A DNA stretch of 64,000 nt from JAEUJM01 sp964635055 (lineage in GTDB: Bacteria; Actinomycetota; Acidimicrobiia; Acidimicrobiales; DATDAH01), in assembly GCA_964635055.1 (NCBI GenBank), contig CAZWMT010000003.1, positions 124,001 through 188,000 on the forward strand. The letters run 5' to 3'. Position numbers and translations under genes: made by a program. The notes beneath the pieces were generated by a model. The model had not been told where the DNA came from and did not search any database. It saw only the letters and a list, made by a program, of their open reading frames with translations. Below are positions 9,470-17,656 of this stretch, in pieces; the stretch's first letter is position 1, and each line of letters starts with the position of its first letter.

Positions 9470-10423
9470 TCAGGCGGGGATCCGGTCGCCGATGCGGGTC
9501 GCCGCCACCGTGGCCGCCAGCGACTGGTCGAGCGGGGTGGCGTGATCGCCGCAGAGGGCGGCATAGGCCGAGTGGTCGACCACCCAGTCGCGGTCGAACT
9601 CGTAGAGCATCTCCACCGTCTCGTGGACCGGCGGCACGAACAGACCGACCAGGCGCAGCTGCCACCGGCTGTAGACGCGCAGCTTCAGGTGGGTGCCGGC
9701 CAGGGAGGCCGCCTGCTCGGCGAACGCCCGGGTGCTCACGGCCGGCGCGTTGGGCACGTGCCAGGCCCGGCCCCAACTGCCCGGCGTCTCGGACAGGCGC
9801 ACCAGCGCCTCACCGAAGTCGGGCACGTAGGTGTAGCTGTGCAGGCGATCCGGGTCGCCGACGGCCTCGGCCGCCCTGCCCGTCACGATGGGCCCGAAGA
9901 ACCGGTCGCCGACGGCCGAGCCCTCGACGCCCGGCCCGAAGAAGTCGGACGCCCGGCCGGCGACCACCCGGAGGCGACCGGCGCCGTGGGCGGCCTCGAG
10001 GTCGCGCCACATCTGCGCCCGCACCGCCCCCTTCCGCGTCGTCGCTGTCAGGGGCTGGTCCTCGGTGAGCGGGGCGTCGACGGGACCGTACCCGTAGAGG
10101 TTCTCGGCGACCACGAGGAGCGCGCCCGCGGCCGCGGCGGCGTCGACGACCGCCGCCTGCAGCGCGGGGAACTCCTGCGGCCAGCGGTGGTACTCGGGCT
10201 GGGCGCACTGGAACACCACCTGGGCCCCCGACAACACGATGGCGGCCTGGTCGGGATCGGTGATGTCGCCGTGGCGGGCGATGGCACCCGGCACGTCGAC
10301 ACCGGAGCGGGTCACCACCGTGGGCTCGACGCCCCGGGCGACGAGTGCGGCGACGACGGCGCGGCCGACCGGGCCGGCGCCGAGCACCACGTGGGTGGCG
10401 GCAAGGGTGGGGGACGGGGTCAT
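9470..10423 (-). CDS. NAD-dependent epimerase/dehydratase-like (extended SDR) protein
   Basis: 317 residues with an N-terminal Rossmann motif VVLGAGPVGRAV, an active-site region containing ENLYGYGPV and a later YTYVPDFGEALVRL stretch typical of atypical extended SDRs of the YeeZ/NmrA-like type. The usual YxxxK is not clear (ENLYGYG replaces it), so it may bind NAD(P) without classical dehydrogenase chemistry. It is transcribed divergently from the TetR gene at 10533, and the 109-bp gap contains strong inverted repeats, so this gene is the likely target of that repressor. Confidence 0.85.
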   Translation of the reverse strand: MTPSPTLAATHVVLGAGPVGRAVVAALVARGVEPTVVTRSGVDVPGAIARHGDITDPDQAAIVLSGAQVVFQCAQPEYHRWPQEFPALQAAVVDAAAAAGALLVVAENLYGYGPVDAPLTEDQPLTATTRKGAVRAQMWRDLEAAHGAGRLRVVAGRASDFFGPGVEGSAVGDRFFGPIVTGRAAEAVGDPDRLHSYTYVPDFGEALVRLSETPGSWGRAWHVPNAPAVSTRAFAEQAASLAGTHLKLRVYSRWQLRLVGLFVPPVHETVEMLYEFDRDWVVDHSAYAALCGDHATPLDQSLAATVAATRIGDRIPA

Positions 10424-10452
10424 GTGCGCGTCTCCGTTGTCGTCGGGCGAAT

Positions 10453-10500
10453 CCGAACACTGTTCGGGTTTGTGTTCCCACTATCTACGACAGTGTTCGG
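10453..10500. promoter_or_regulatory. Probable TetR operator pair between epimerase and tetR genes
   Basis: CCGAACACTGT at 10453-10463 is repeated as an exact inverted copy ACAGTGTTCGG at 10490-10500. The left half is itself part of a near-palindrome CGAACA-C-TGTTCG (10454-10466). This is the size and symmetry expected for TetR-family sites and lies between divergent genes, so it probably controls both. Confidence 0.7.
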
Positions 10501-10508
10501 AAGGCAAG

Positions 10509-10527
10509 CGATGTTCGAGTAACATCG
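10509..10527. promoter_or_regulatory. Second operator-like palindrome overlapping the tetR promoter
   Basis: CGATGTT (10509-10515), a 5-bp spacer and AACATCG (10521-10527) form an exact inverted repeat six bases before the TetR ATG. It covers the TAACAT -10 box at 10520-10525, a layout that would give autorepression. Confidence 0.6.
10520..10525 (+). promoter_or_regulatory. -10 box (TAACAT), 7 nt before the TetR start
   Basis: TANNNT hexamer seven bases before the ATG at 10533, consistent with leaderless transcription, and embedded in the 10509-10527 palindrome. Confidence 0.6.
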
Positions 10528-10532
10528 GTCAC

Positions 10533-11246
10533 ATGCCGGTCAGCGCCGCCGCCGAGCCCGTGCCGTCAGAGGGGGCGGCCCCGCCCGAGGGCCGACGGGC
10601 CCGCCAGCGCCGCGAGCTGCTGGCCGAGATCGAGGCCACCGCGCGGCGGCTGCTCGACGAGGGCGGCGCCGCCAACGTCTCCATGCGGGCCATCGCCCGC
10701 GAGGTGGGCCTGGGGCCGGCGTCGCTCTACACCTACTTCGACAGCCTCGACGACGTGCTCACCATGTTGTTGCTGTCCAGCTACGCCCGCCTCGCGTCGG
10801 CCACCGCAGCGGCGGTCGACGCGTTCGCCGGCGAGCCGCCCGCCGACCGGGCACTGGTGGGCATCCTCGCCTACCGCCGTTGGGCCCTCGACCACACCAA
10901 CGAGTTCAACCTGATCTTCACCGATCAGCTGCCGGGCTACGCCGCCCCCCCGGACGGGCCGACCATCGACGCCCAGGTCGAGGTGTTCCGGCCGATCACC
11001 GAAATGATCGACGGCCACACCGACCCGGGCAACGGCCTGTCCGACGACGAGGCCCGGGCCCTCGTGTGGTCGTCCTTCCACGGCGCCGTGATGCTCGAGG
11101 TCAACCACCACCTGGTCTGGCTGGACGACCTGGGCGCCTTCTTCGAGACCGCCGTGCGTCGTGCCTTCACCGCCGTGGGCCTTCCGGCGCCCACGGCCGA
11201 GGTCCGTCGTCGCTTCGACCGCTGGGCGTCGGCCGTCGCGCACTGA
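10533..11246 (+). CDS. TetR/AcrR family transcriptional regulator
   Basis: 237-residue repressor. The helix-turn-helix is at about residues 47-70 (NVSMRAIAREVGLGPASLYTYFDSLDDVL); the remainder is a ligand-binding domain of the TetR_C_33-like type (RALVGILAYRRWALDHTNEFNLIFTDQLPGY). The ATG at 10533 was chosen because a TANNNT box sits 7 nt upstream; an open frame continues upstream through the operator but is not credible. Expected to bind the intergenic inverted repeats and regulate itself and the divergent epimerase-like gene. Effector unknown. Confidence 0.9.
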   Translation: MPVSAAAEPVPSEGAAPPEGRRARQRRELLAEIEATARRLLDEGGAANVSMRAIAREVGLGPASLYTYFDSLDDVLTMLLLSSYARLASATAAAVDAFAGEPPADRALVGILAYRRWALDHTNEFNLIFTDQLPGYAAPPDGPTIDAQVEVFRPITEMIDGHTDPGNGLSDDEARALVWSSFHGAVMLEVNHHLVWLDDLGAFFETAVRRAFTAVGLPAPTAEVRRRFDRWASAVAH

Positions 11247-11379
11247 CGGTCGCGATCAGCGGCGGGACCCGAGGAAGGCGCCGGCCGACGGTAGGCAGGC
11301 GGCTGCCCCGCTCCGCAGAAGCGAACGTCCCGACGCCCAGGTGTCGACGTCCTCCGCGTGGACGACGACAGACGTTCGG

Positions 11380-11811
11380 TCAGCCGACCGGGTGGAGCAA
11401 CACCACGGGGATCTCTCGGTCGGTCTTGTTCTGGTACCCCGCGTAGTTCTTGTGATCGGCGGTGATCTTCGGCCACAGGCGGGCACGGGTCTCGGCGTCG
11501 GCGATCTCGGCGCGGTAGGGCGCGGCCGGTGCGCCGCCGAGGCCCACCTGCACGTCGGGGTCGTCGCGCAGGTTCAGGAACCAGGCCGGGTGGGTGTCGT
11601 CGCCGCCGCGGGACGCGACGATCACGAGCGTGTCGCCCTCCTGCACGGGCGCGGTCAGCATCACCGACCGAGGCTCGCCGCTCTTGCGGCCCGTGGTGGT
11701 GAGCTCGAGCACGGGCATGCCCTGGGCGGTCCACAGCAGGCGCCCGCCCGACACCTTCAGGATCGCCCGGTGCACGGCGTTCATGGTCTTCAGGGCGAGA
11801 TCGCTGGGCAT
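11380..11811 (-). CDS. DDN-type F420-dependent nitroreductase family protein
   Basis: 143 residues. The pattern LELTTTGRKSGEPRSVMLTAPVQEGDTLVIVASRGG...HPAWFLNLRDDPDVQV is the signature of the deazaflavin (F420)-dependent nitroreductase/DDN family, where the split barrel binds F420 and transfers hydride to quinones, nitro compounds or other substrates. Convergent with the TetR gene. A TAGGGT box ends 6 nt before the ATG, indicating a leaderless message. A second family member lies at 62340-62783. Confidence 0.9.
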   Translation of the reverse strand: MPSDLALKTMNAVHRAILKVSGGRLLWTAQGMPVLELTTTGRKSGEPRSVMLTAPVQEGDTLVIVASRGGDDTHPAWFLNLRDDPDVQVGLGGAPAAPYRAEIADAETRARLWPKITADHKNYAGYQNKTDREIPVVLLHPVG

Positions 11812-11817
11812 GAGGGA

Positions 11818-11823
11818 ACCCTA
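11818..11823 (-). promoter_or_regulatory. -10 box (TAGGGT), 6 nt before the DDN-family start
   Basis: TANNNT on the minus strand, six bases from the ATG at 11811; same leaderless geometry as elsewhere in the window. Confidence 0.6.
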
Positions 11824-11897
11824 CTGATCGGTCGCGGCCCTGCCTCGGGAGACCCCCGGTGAACTGGCGCCAGCTCGTCGACGCTCGGCGCGCCGGG

Positions 11898-12521
11898 TCA
11901 GGTCGGTGGGAGGACGGCGTCGAGGAGGCGGTCGAGGGTGAAGTCGAAGAGCGCGTCGGTGTCGGTCGGCCGGGCCATGGCCGTGCGAATGGCCGGCGCG
12001 ACCGCAGCCTCGTCGAGGCCGGCCCACAGGCCGGCGGTGGCGAAGTCGCCGCTCTCGCCCTGGCGGTACTGGTCCTCGATCACCACGAACCCACCCACCA
12101 CGAACAGCAGGGACCGCAGCACGCTGGCCGCGTCGGCCCCGTCGAGCCCGGCCCGGGTGAGCTCGGCGGCCAGCGCCACCTGGGTGCGGAAGGACAGCTC
12201 GTTGCCGCGGCCGACCTCGTTGGCCAGCGTGAGGGTGTGCATGCCGTCGAGGAAGTCCCGACGTGCGGCGCGCACCAGGGACGCGATCCGATCGCGGGGC
12301 TCGGTGCCGGTCGCCCGGATCGGGGGAAGCCCGGCGACGATCTCGTCCAGCACCGCGTTGAGCAACTCGTCCCGGCCCCCGATGTGCCAGTAGATGGCGG
12401 TCGGGGCCAGACCGACCTCGGCCGCGAGCTTGCGCATGCTGAGCTGCTCGACGCCGTCGCGCTCGATCATCGAGCGGGCGGCCTCGATGATGCGCGCGCG
12501 GCTTGCCGCGGTCCCGGCCAT
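11898..12521 (-). CDS. TetR family regulator of the adjacent catabolic operon
   Basis: 207 residues with an N-terminal HTH (about 7-52: RARIIEAARSMIERDGVEQLSMRKLAAEVGLAPTAIYWHI) and a TetR_C-type C-terminal domain (LTLANEVGRGNELSFRTQVALAAEL). The start at 12521 was taken because the HTH begins there; the frame remains open upstream only as the complement of the decarboxylase gene. It is divergent from the 12585-17509 operon, and the 63-bp gap holds a 17-bp near-palindrome. Likely a repressor relieved by a pathway substrate or CoA ester; the ligand cannot be inferred. Confidence 0.9.
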   Translation of the reverse strand: MAGTAASRARIIEAARSMIERDGVEQLSMRKLAAEVGLAPTAIYWHIGGRDELLNAVLDEIVAGLPPIRATGTEPRDRIASLVRAARRDFLDGMHTLTLANEVGRGNELSFRTQVALAAELTRAGLDGADAASVLRSLLFVVGGFVVIEDQYRQGESGDFATAGLWAGLDEAAVAPAIRTAMARPTDTDALFDFTLDRLLDAVLPPT

Positions 12522-12538
12522 CTGTAACAGTGTTCCAG
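12522..12538. promoter_or_regulatory. Probable TetR operator between tetR and the decarboxylase operon
   Basis: C-TGTAACA-G-TGTTCCA-G: two 7-bp half sites around a central G, matching as inverted repeats except at one position. It abuts the TetR start codon. The AACAGTGTT core resembles the AACACTGTT core of the 10454-10466 site. Confidence 0.65.
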
Positions 12539-12584
12539 AGACGCCCCGTCCCGTCGACCGGGGCGTCGGAAACGGGGGAATTCC

Positions 12585-13376
12585 ATGACCGTCAGATACG
12601 GGGCCAAGGCCGTCCAGCGCAGCCGGGAGATCGAGGCCACCGCCGCCGAGATCTGGTCGACCGCGGTGACCGCCATCTGGGAGACCGACCCCGAGGCGAT
12701 CGCCGCGGTGCTGCCGAAGCCGCTGTCGCCGGCCGAGCGCCCACTGGTCCGGCTCACCATCACGTCGGTGCAGATGCCCGGCTACCCCACCTTCGGCGCC
12801 GGTTGGTTCGGCGTGGCCGCCCGTCACCTCACCGACGACGGCGTGGTCGAGGGCGAGTACCCGATCTTCATGCCCATGACCACCGAGCAGTCGGTCATGG
12901 GCGGTCGCGACCACTACGGCGAGCCCAAGAAGATCGCCGACGTGTGGGCCCGCCGCGACGGCGACGCCATCGACGCCGGCATCGCCCGCATGGGCTTCAC
13001 CGTCTGCGAGATCCACGGCACGGTCACCGAGGCCCGCGAGCCCTACGAGAAGTCCAAGCGCGACTTCTGGTTCAAGGTGTCGCCGTCGGCCGAGACCCCG
13101 GGCGAGCTCGACCAGGACCCGCTGCTGGTCTACGGCGAGAAGACCGAGAAGGCCCGGGTGCACGAGACCATCGAGGGCGAGGTCATCCTGAAGGAGGCGC
13201 CGCTCGACCCCATCGCCGACCTCGCCATCGTCCGCATGGTCGACCTCAACTGGACCGAACGGGCCTCCACGCAGGTGGGCCGCATCATCGGCCCGGTGCC
13301 TCGGGAGTACCTGACGCCGTTCCTGCACCAGCGCTACGACGACTTCTCGGTGCTGGGAGGCGGCGGCGATGACTGA
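12585..13376 (+). CDS. Acetoacetate decarboxylase (ADC) family protein
   Basis: 263 residues. The Schiff-base motif YGEPKK at 111-116 places Lys115/Lys116 exactly as in ADC enzymes, where Lys115 attacks the keto group and the neighbouring lysine lowers its pKa. The surrounding FMPMTTEQSVMGGRDHYGEPKKIADV fits the family. It could decarboxylate a beta-keto acid or, as in several ADC relatives, perform a hydration/aldol reaction. First gene of a five-gene operon; GGGGGAATTCC precedes the ATG and the 3' end overlaps the next gene by 8 bp. Confidence 0.9.
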   Translation: MTVRYGAKAVQRSREIEATAAEIWSTAVTAIWETDPEAIAAVLPKPLSPAERPLVRLTITSVQMPGYPTFGAGWFGVAARHLTDDGVVEGEYPIFMPMTTEQSVMGGRDHYGEPKKIADVWARRDGDAIDAGIARMGFTVCEIHGTVTEAREPYEKSKRDFWFKVSPSAETPGELDQDPLLVYGEKTEKARVHETIEGEVILKEAPLDPIADLAIVRMVDLNWTERASTQVGRIIGPVPREYLTPFLHQRYDDFSVLGGGGDD

Positions 13377-14685
13377 GCCCACTGCGCCGTCCACCCCCGA
13401 CGAGGAATTCGACCCCTCCTCCGTCCTGGCCGGTGGCCGGTACACGATCGTGTCGGCCGACGCCCACTGCGGGCTGCCCGCCCCCGAGTACCGGGAGTAC
13501 CTCGACACCGACTTCCACGACGACTTCGACCAGTACCTGGCCCAGCAGCAGGCCGCCCGCGACGAGGCCCTGACCCTGAACTACGACTACATCATGGGCT
13601 GGGAGACCGAGAACGAAGAGGGCCTGCGGGGCAGCTTCGACGCCGCCCAGCGCGACAAGGAGCTCGACGCCGACGGCGTGGCCGCCGAGGTGATGTTTGC
13701 CGACGCCGACGCCATCACCGGCTTCGCCTCACCGCCGTTCGGCGCCGGACTGGGCGCGGGGATGATCGAGCGCCCCGACCTCGCCTTCGCGGGCGCGCGG
13801 GCCCACAACCGTTGGCTGGTCGAGTTCTGCGCCACCAACCCCGACCGCCGGGGCGGCATCGCCCTCATCCCGGTCTGCCACGACATCGAGGCCGGGGTTG
13901 CCGAGGTGGAGCGCCTGGCCGGCGAGCCCGGCGTCCGCGGCGTGATGGTGCCGACCATGTGGCGCGACCGCCTGCCCTACAACGACGCCGCCTACGACCC
14001 GTTCTGGGCCGCCTGCGAGGAGGCCGGCTTCCCGATCCACACCCACTCGGGCGAGGCGCCCCGCGAGGAGATGGGCGACCACATCGGCATCTACCTGGCC
14101 GAGGTGGTCTGGTGGGCGACCCGCCCCATGTGGCACCTGCTGTTCTCCGGTGCGTTCGAGAAGTTCCCGGGCCTGAAGTTCGTGGTGACCGAGGCGGCCG
14201 CCTACTGGTCCACCGACATGATGTGGAAGTGGGACCAGTACCTGGGCGGGGGCCACACCACCAAGAAGATGGCCGCCCTGATGAAGGGCAAGATCTCGAA
14301 GCTTCCGTCCGACTACTTCGGCGAGAACATCTTCATCGGGGCCTCCACCATGTCCAAGGAGGAGATCCGCCGGCGCCACATCATCGGCACCGACGTCGTC
14401 ATGTGGGGCACGGACTACCCGCACCCCGAGGGCACGTGGCCCCACACCCTGGCCAAGCTGCAGTCCGACTTCGCCGACGTGTCGGTCGAGGACACCGCCG
14501 CGATGCTCGGCGGCACGGCCGCTCGCTGCTATGGCTTCGACCTGGCGGCGCTGGCGCCCATCGCCGAGCGGGTCGGCCCCACGCCCGAGATGCTCGGACA
14601 GGACCCGTCGGTGCGCACCGACCCGGCCGAGGTCGCGACTGCCCGCTGGTGGAAGGACGAGTACCAGGTGCGGGCGCCGATCTGA
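13369..14685 (+). CDS. Amidohydrolase_2 (ACMSD-like) family protein
   Basis: 438-residue TIM-barrel protein. Likely metal and active-site positions: D31-A-H33 after the first strand, FPIHTHSG in the middle and WGTDYPHPEGTWPH near the C-terminus. In ACMSD the first motif is HxH and in gamma-resorcylate/5-carboxyvanillate decarboxylases it is ExH; here it is DxH, which favours a decarboxylase or hydratase-type reaction over hydrolysis (inference). It overlaps the ADC gene by 8 bp and is followed by a 50-bp palindrome. Another member of this family is at 15682. Confidence 0.87.
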   Translation: MTEPTAPSTPDEEFDPSSVLAGGRYTIVSADAHCGLPAPEYREYLDTDFHDDFDQYLAQQQAARDEALTLNYDYIMGWETENEEGLRGSFDAAQRDKELDADGVAAEVMFADADAITGFASPPFGAGLGAGMIERPDLAFAGARAHNRWLVEFCATNPDRRGGIALIPVCHDIEAGVAEVERLAGEPGVRGVMVPTMWRDRLPYNDAAYDPFWAACEEAGFPIHTHSGEAPREEMGDHIGIYLAEVVWWATRPMWHLLFSGAFEKFPGLKFVVTEAAAYWSTDMMWKWDQYLGGGHTTKKMAALMKGKISKLPSDYFGENIFIGASTMSKEEIRRRHIIGTDVVMWGTDYPHPEGTWPHTLAKLQSDFADVSVEDTAAMLGGTAARCYGFDLAALAPIAERVGPTPEMLGQDPSVRTDPAEVATARWWKDEYQVRAPI

Positions 14686-14709
14686 TGCGCGCATTGATGA
14701 ACTTCACGG

Positions 14710-14759
14710 GTTCTGGCTCCCGATTCGACCGCTATAGCGGTCGAATCGGGAGCCAGAAC
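14710..14759. repeat. 50-bp perfect palindrome (dispersed repeat, copy 1)
   Basis: Bases 14710-14734 are the exact reverse complement of 14735-14759; the arms begin GTTCTGGCTCCCGATTCGA and the centre is GCTATAGC. It lies in the 94-bp gap between the amidohydrolase and SDR genes. A nearly identical copy lies inside recD at 58354-58403. With no T-tract it is a poor intrinsic terminator, although the hairpin may stabilise or attenuate the polycistronic RNA. Confidence 0.95.
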
Positions 14760-14779
14760 GACGGACGTTGGGGAGCGGT

Positions 14780-15685
14780 ATGACCGACGCATCGATCGAG
14801 GACGACCTGGCCGGAAAGGTGGCCGTCGTCACCGGCGGCGCCGGCGGGATCGGGCGCGGCATCGTCACCGCGCTGCTGGAAGAGGGCGTGCGGGTCGTGA
14901 TCGCCGACATCGAGGCGCCGGTGCTCGACGCCGCGGTGGCCGAGCTCAGCGAGCAGTTCCCGGACGGATCGGTGCGGGGCGTGCGGACCGACGTGGCCGA
15001 CGCCGCCTCGTTCGAGGCGCTGGCCGCCGACGTGTTCGCCACCGAGGGCGCCTGCCACCTGCTGTTCAACAACGCCGGCGTCAGCTCGGGCGGCGGCGGC
15101 AAGCCGTGGGAGCAGGAGGCCAACGACTGGCGCTGGTGCTTCAGCGTCAACGTGTTCGGCACCGCCAACGGCATCATCTCGTTCGTCCCCCGGATGCTCG
15201 ATTCGGGCGAGCCCGGCGTGGTGATCAACACCTCGTCGGGCGACGGCGGCCTCGCCCCGGTGCCCTACGCGTCGGTGTACGCGTCGAGCAAGGCCGCGGT
15301 CTCCTGCCTGACCGAGGCGGTGCAGCACCAACTGGCCGGCGAGGGCGACTTGGTGCGCGCCGCCATCTTCTATCCCGGTGGCGGGCTGCTGGACACCGGT
15401 CTCTGGACCGCGGCCCGCAACCGGCCTGACGACCTCGCCCGCCAGAAGGAGCGGGCGGCGGCGCCCGGCACCACCTTCGAGGAGTTCAAGGCCCAGCTCG
15501 AGGCCGCCGGTCGCCCCGCCCACGTCGTCGACCTGGTCGAGCTCGGCCGGTTCGCGGTCGCCGGCGTGAAGTCCGGCGACTTCATCATCAGCTACGACCT
15601 CGATCGGGCCGGTCGGCTGCTGCACGCCCGTGCGGACGCCATCGCCGAGGGGCGGCTGCCCCCACACATGATGGAGATGCTGTGA
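14780..15685 (+). CDS. SDR family oxidoreductase of the catabolic operon
   Basis: 301 residues. Cofactor motif TGGAGGIG at about 18-25, ADIEAP after the second strand (Asp suggests NAD), NNAGVSSGG, catalytic Ser in NTSSGDGG and YASSK. The ATG at 14780 was preferred because GGGAG lies 5 nt upstream; a TTG 12 bp earlier is possible. The GTGA overlap with the next gene shows coupling. Probably oxidises or reduces an intermediate made by the decarboxylase/amidohydrolase pair. Confidence 0.9.
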   Translation: MTDASIEDDLAGKVAVVTGGAGGIGRGIVTALLEEGVRVVIADIEAPVLDAAVAELSEQFPDGSVRGVRTDVADAASFEALAADVFATEGACHLLFNNAGVSSGGGGKPWEQEANDWRWCFSVNVFGTANGIISFVPRMLDSGEPGVVINTSSGDGGLAPVPYASVYASSKAAVSCLTEAVQHQLAGEGDLVRAAIFYPGGGLLDTGLWTAARNRPDDLARQKERAAAPGTTFEEFKAQLEAAGRPAHVVDLVELGRFAVAGVKSGDFIISYDLDRAGRLLHARADAIAEGRLPPHMMEML

Positions 15686-16938
15686 GCACGACCACACCCA
15701 CCCCTGGCGCCACGACCGAGCGCTACGCCGTCATCTCGTCCGACGGGCACGCCGGCGCCGACCTGCGCGACTACCGGCCGTACCTGGCCGAGCGGTGGCA
15801 CGACCAGTTCGACGCCTGGGCGCCGACCTATGTCAACCCGTTCGCCGACCTGCAGTCCCCCACGGCGTACCGCAGTTGGGACTCCGAGCGTCGGCTGGAG
15901 GAGACCGAGGCCGACGGCATCGTGGCCGAGGTGCTGTTCCCCAACACCGTGCCGCCGTTCTTCGACTCGAGCCAGCTCACCGCGCTGCCGCCCACCGAGG
16001 CGGACTACGAGCGACGGTGGGCGGGGGTGCAGGCCCACAACCGGTGGATGGTCGACTTCTGCGCCGCCGCACCCGGACGGCGGGCCGGCGTGTTCCAGGT
16101 GTTCGCCAACCGCATCGAGGATGCGCTGGCCGAGATCCGGTGGGCCGTGGAGCAGCCCGAGCTCACCGGCGGGCTGCTGCTGCCGTCGGTACCGCCCAAC
16201 GCGGGCCTGCCCGGGTTCTGGGAGCCGTACTACGACCCGCTGTGGCAGCTGTGCGAGGAGCACGGCATCCCCGTCCAGGTCCACGGCGGTGGCGGCCTGC
16301 CCGACTACGGCGAGCACGTCGCGGCCCGGGCCATGATGCTGATCGAGCTGCCGTGGTTCGCCCACCGACCGGTGTGGCACCTCATCTTCGGTGGTGTGCT
16401 CGAGCGCTTCCCGAACCTGAGGATCGTGCTCACCGAACAGGGCATGGCGTGGCTGCCCCGCGGCCTGGAGACCCTGGACTGGTTCCACCGTCGTATGACC
16501 ATGCCCGACTCGGCCGAGTCGCTGTTCTTCGGCGAGGTGGCGGCGGGCATGACCATGAAGCCGTCGGAGTACTTCGCCCGCAACTTCTGGATGGGCGCCA
16601 GCTTCCTCCGCCCCTCGGAGGCACCCATCGCCGGCGACCTGGTGGCGGTCGATCGGGTGATGTGGGGCGCCGACTACCCGCACTCAGAGGGCTCGCTGGG
16701 TTTCACGACCGAGGCGCTGCGGGCGGGCTTCGGCGGCCGGCCGGTCGACGAGGCCCGGGCCATGATCGAGAGCAACGCCGTCGAGTTCTTCGGCTTCGAC
16801 CTCGACGCCCTGCGCCCCTTGGCCGACCGCATCGGGCCATCCGTCGCCGAGGTGGCAACACCCCTTGCCCCCGACGACTACCCCACCGCGTCCACCTGCA
16901 ACGCCTTCGACAAGGCCCAAGTCCTGCGTAGCTGGTGA
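15682..16938 (+). CDS. Second amidohydrolase_2 family protein of the operon
   Basis: 418 residues, GTG start overlapping the SDR stop (GTGA). D21-G-H23 takes the place of the first metal motif, the central strand reads IPVQVHGGGGLP, and MWGADYPHSEGS carries the conserved Asp. It shares the overall pattern of the 13369 protein (TIM barrel, EADGIVAEVLFPN region, RWMVDFCA helix) and is probably an ancient paralogue. Two such enzymes in one operon suggest successive steps, or two chains of one heteromer. Confidence 0.87.
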   Translation: MSTTTPTPGATTERYAVISSDGHAGADLRDYRPYLAERWHDQFDAWAPTYVNPFADLQSPTAYRSWDSERRLEETEADGIVAEVLFPNTVPPFFDSSQLTALPPTEADYERRWAGVQAHNRWMVDFCAAAPGRRAGVFQVFANRIEDALAEIRWAVEQPELTGGLLLPSVPPNAGLPGFWEPYYDPLWQLCEEHGIPVQVHGGGGLPDYGEHVAARAMMLIELPWFAHRPVWHLIFGGVLERFPNLRIVLTEQGMAWLPRGLETLDWFHRRMTMPDSAESLFFGEVAAGMTMKPSEYFARNFWMGASFLRPSEAPIAGDLVAVDRVMWGADYPHSEGSLGFTTEALRAGFGGRPVDEARAMIESNAVEFFGFDLDALRPLADRIGPSVAEVATPLAPDDYPTASTCNAFDKAQVLRSW

Positions 16939-16969
16939 CCGGCCGAACAGCATCCGCGAGGAGACGCCC

Positions 16970-17509
16970 GTGACCGAGCCGTGTGAGAAGGTCGGGCTCG
17001 ACTACTTCGACACCGCCCCCGTGCGCTTCACCGCCAGCGAGACCATCGCGGCCACGCCTGACGAGGTGTTCGCGGTGTTCCTCGACGCCGAGTCGTGGAC
17101 GAGATGGGTGTTCGCCATCACCGGCGTCGACTGGACCTCACCCTTCCCGCTCCAGGTGGGCTCGACCCGAACCGTGCACATGCGGGGCGGCTTGGCGGCC
17201 TACGAGGAGTTCATCGCCTGGGAGCCGGGGGTGCGCATGGCCTTCCGCTTCAACGAGATGTCGAAGGCCGCGGCGGCGGCGTTCGGCGAGGACTACCAGG
17301 TGACCGATCTGGGCGACGGCCGCTGCCGGGTCGACTGGGTCATGGCCATGACCCCCAAGGGCGCCAGCCGCTACACGATCCCGGTGATCAAGCCCGCCAT
17401 GGCCGCGTTCATCCGCAAGACGCTGGGCAACCTCCGCCGCTACGTCGAAGCGAATCCCCTGGACAAGGCCGGCGACGACCGAGAACCTGATGGCTCCGCG
17501 CCGGGCTGA
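16970..17509 (+). CDS. SRPBCC family protein (last gene of the catabolic operon)
   Basis: 179 residues: VRFTASETIAATPDEVFAVFLDAESWTRWVFAIT opens a polyketide_cyc2-type SRPBCC domain and FIRKTLGNLRRYVE is the C-terminal helix. The GTG at 16970 follows GAGGAGA by five bases. It is 31 bp behind the second amidohydrolase. SRPBCC proteins in catabolic operons may bind hydrophobic intermediates or have cyclase/hydratase activity; nothing here decides between these. Confidence 0.85.
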   Translation: MTEPCEKVGLDYFDTAPVRFTASETIAATPDEVFAVFLDAESWTRWVFAITGVDWTSPFPLQVGSTRTVHMRGGLAAYEEFIAWEPGVRMAFRFNEMSKAAAAAFGEDYQVTDLGDGRCRVDWVMAMTPKGASRYTIPVIKPAMAAFIRKTLGNLRRYVEANPLDKAGDDREPDGSAPG

Positions 17510-17656
17510 GCGCCGGGTGGAGGCGGCTCGCCCGAAGTCGAAGAGCTCGCCGCAGGTCCTCGTCAACATCCTGGTCTGACGACCGCGGGTGTGCCGACGG
17601 ATGTCCCGTCCGTGGAGTGCAGTGCGATGTCCGGGTCCCGGTAGGTTCTCACAACC

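Noticed and set aside
8381..11332. An 18-bp similarity (16 of 18) between 8381-8398 and 11315-11332 in two intergenic gaps
   Set aside because: GC-rich, not symmetric, no third copy seen; chance similarity is plausible.
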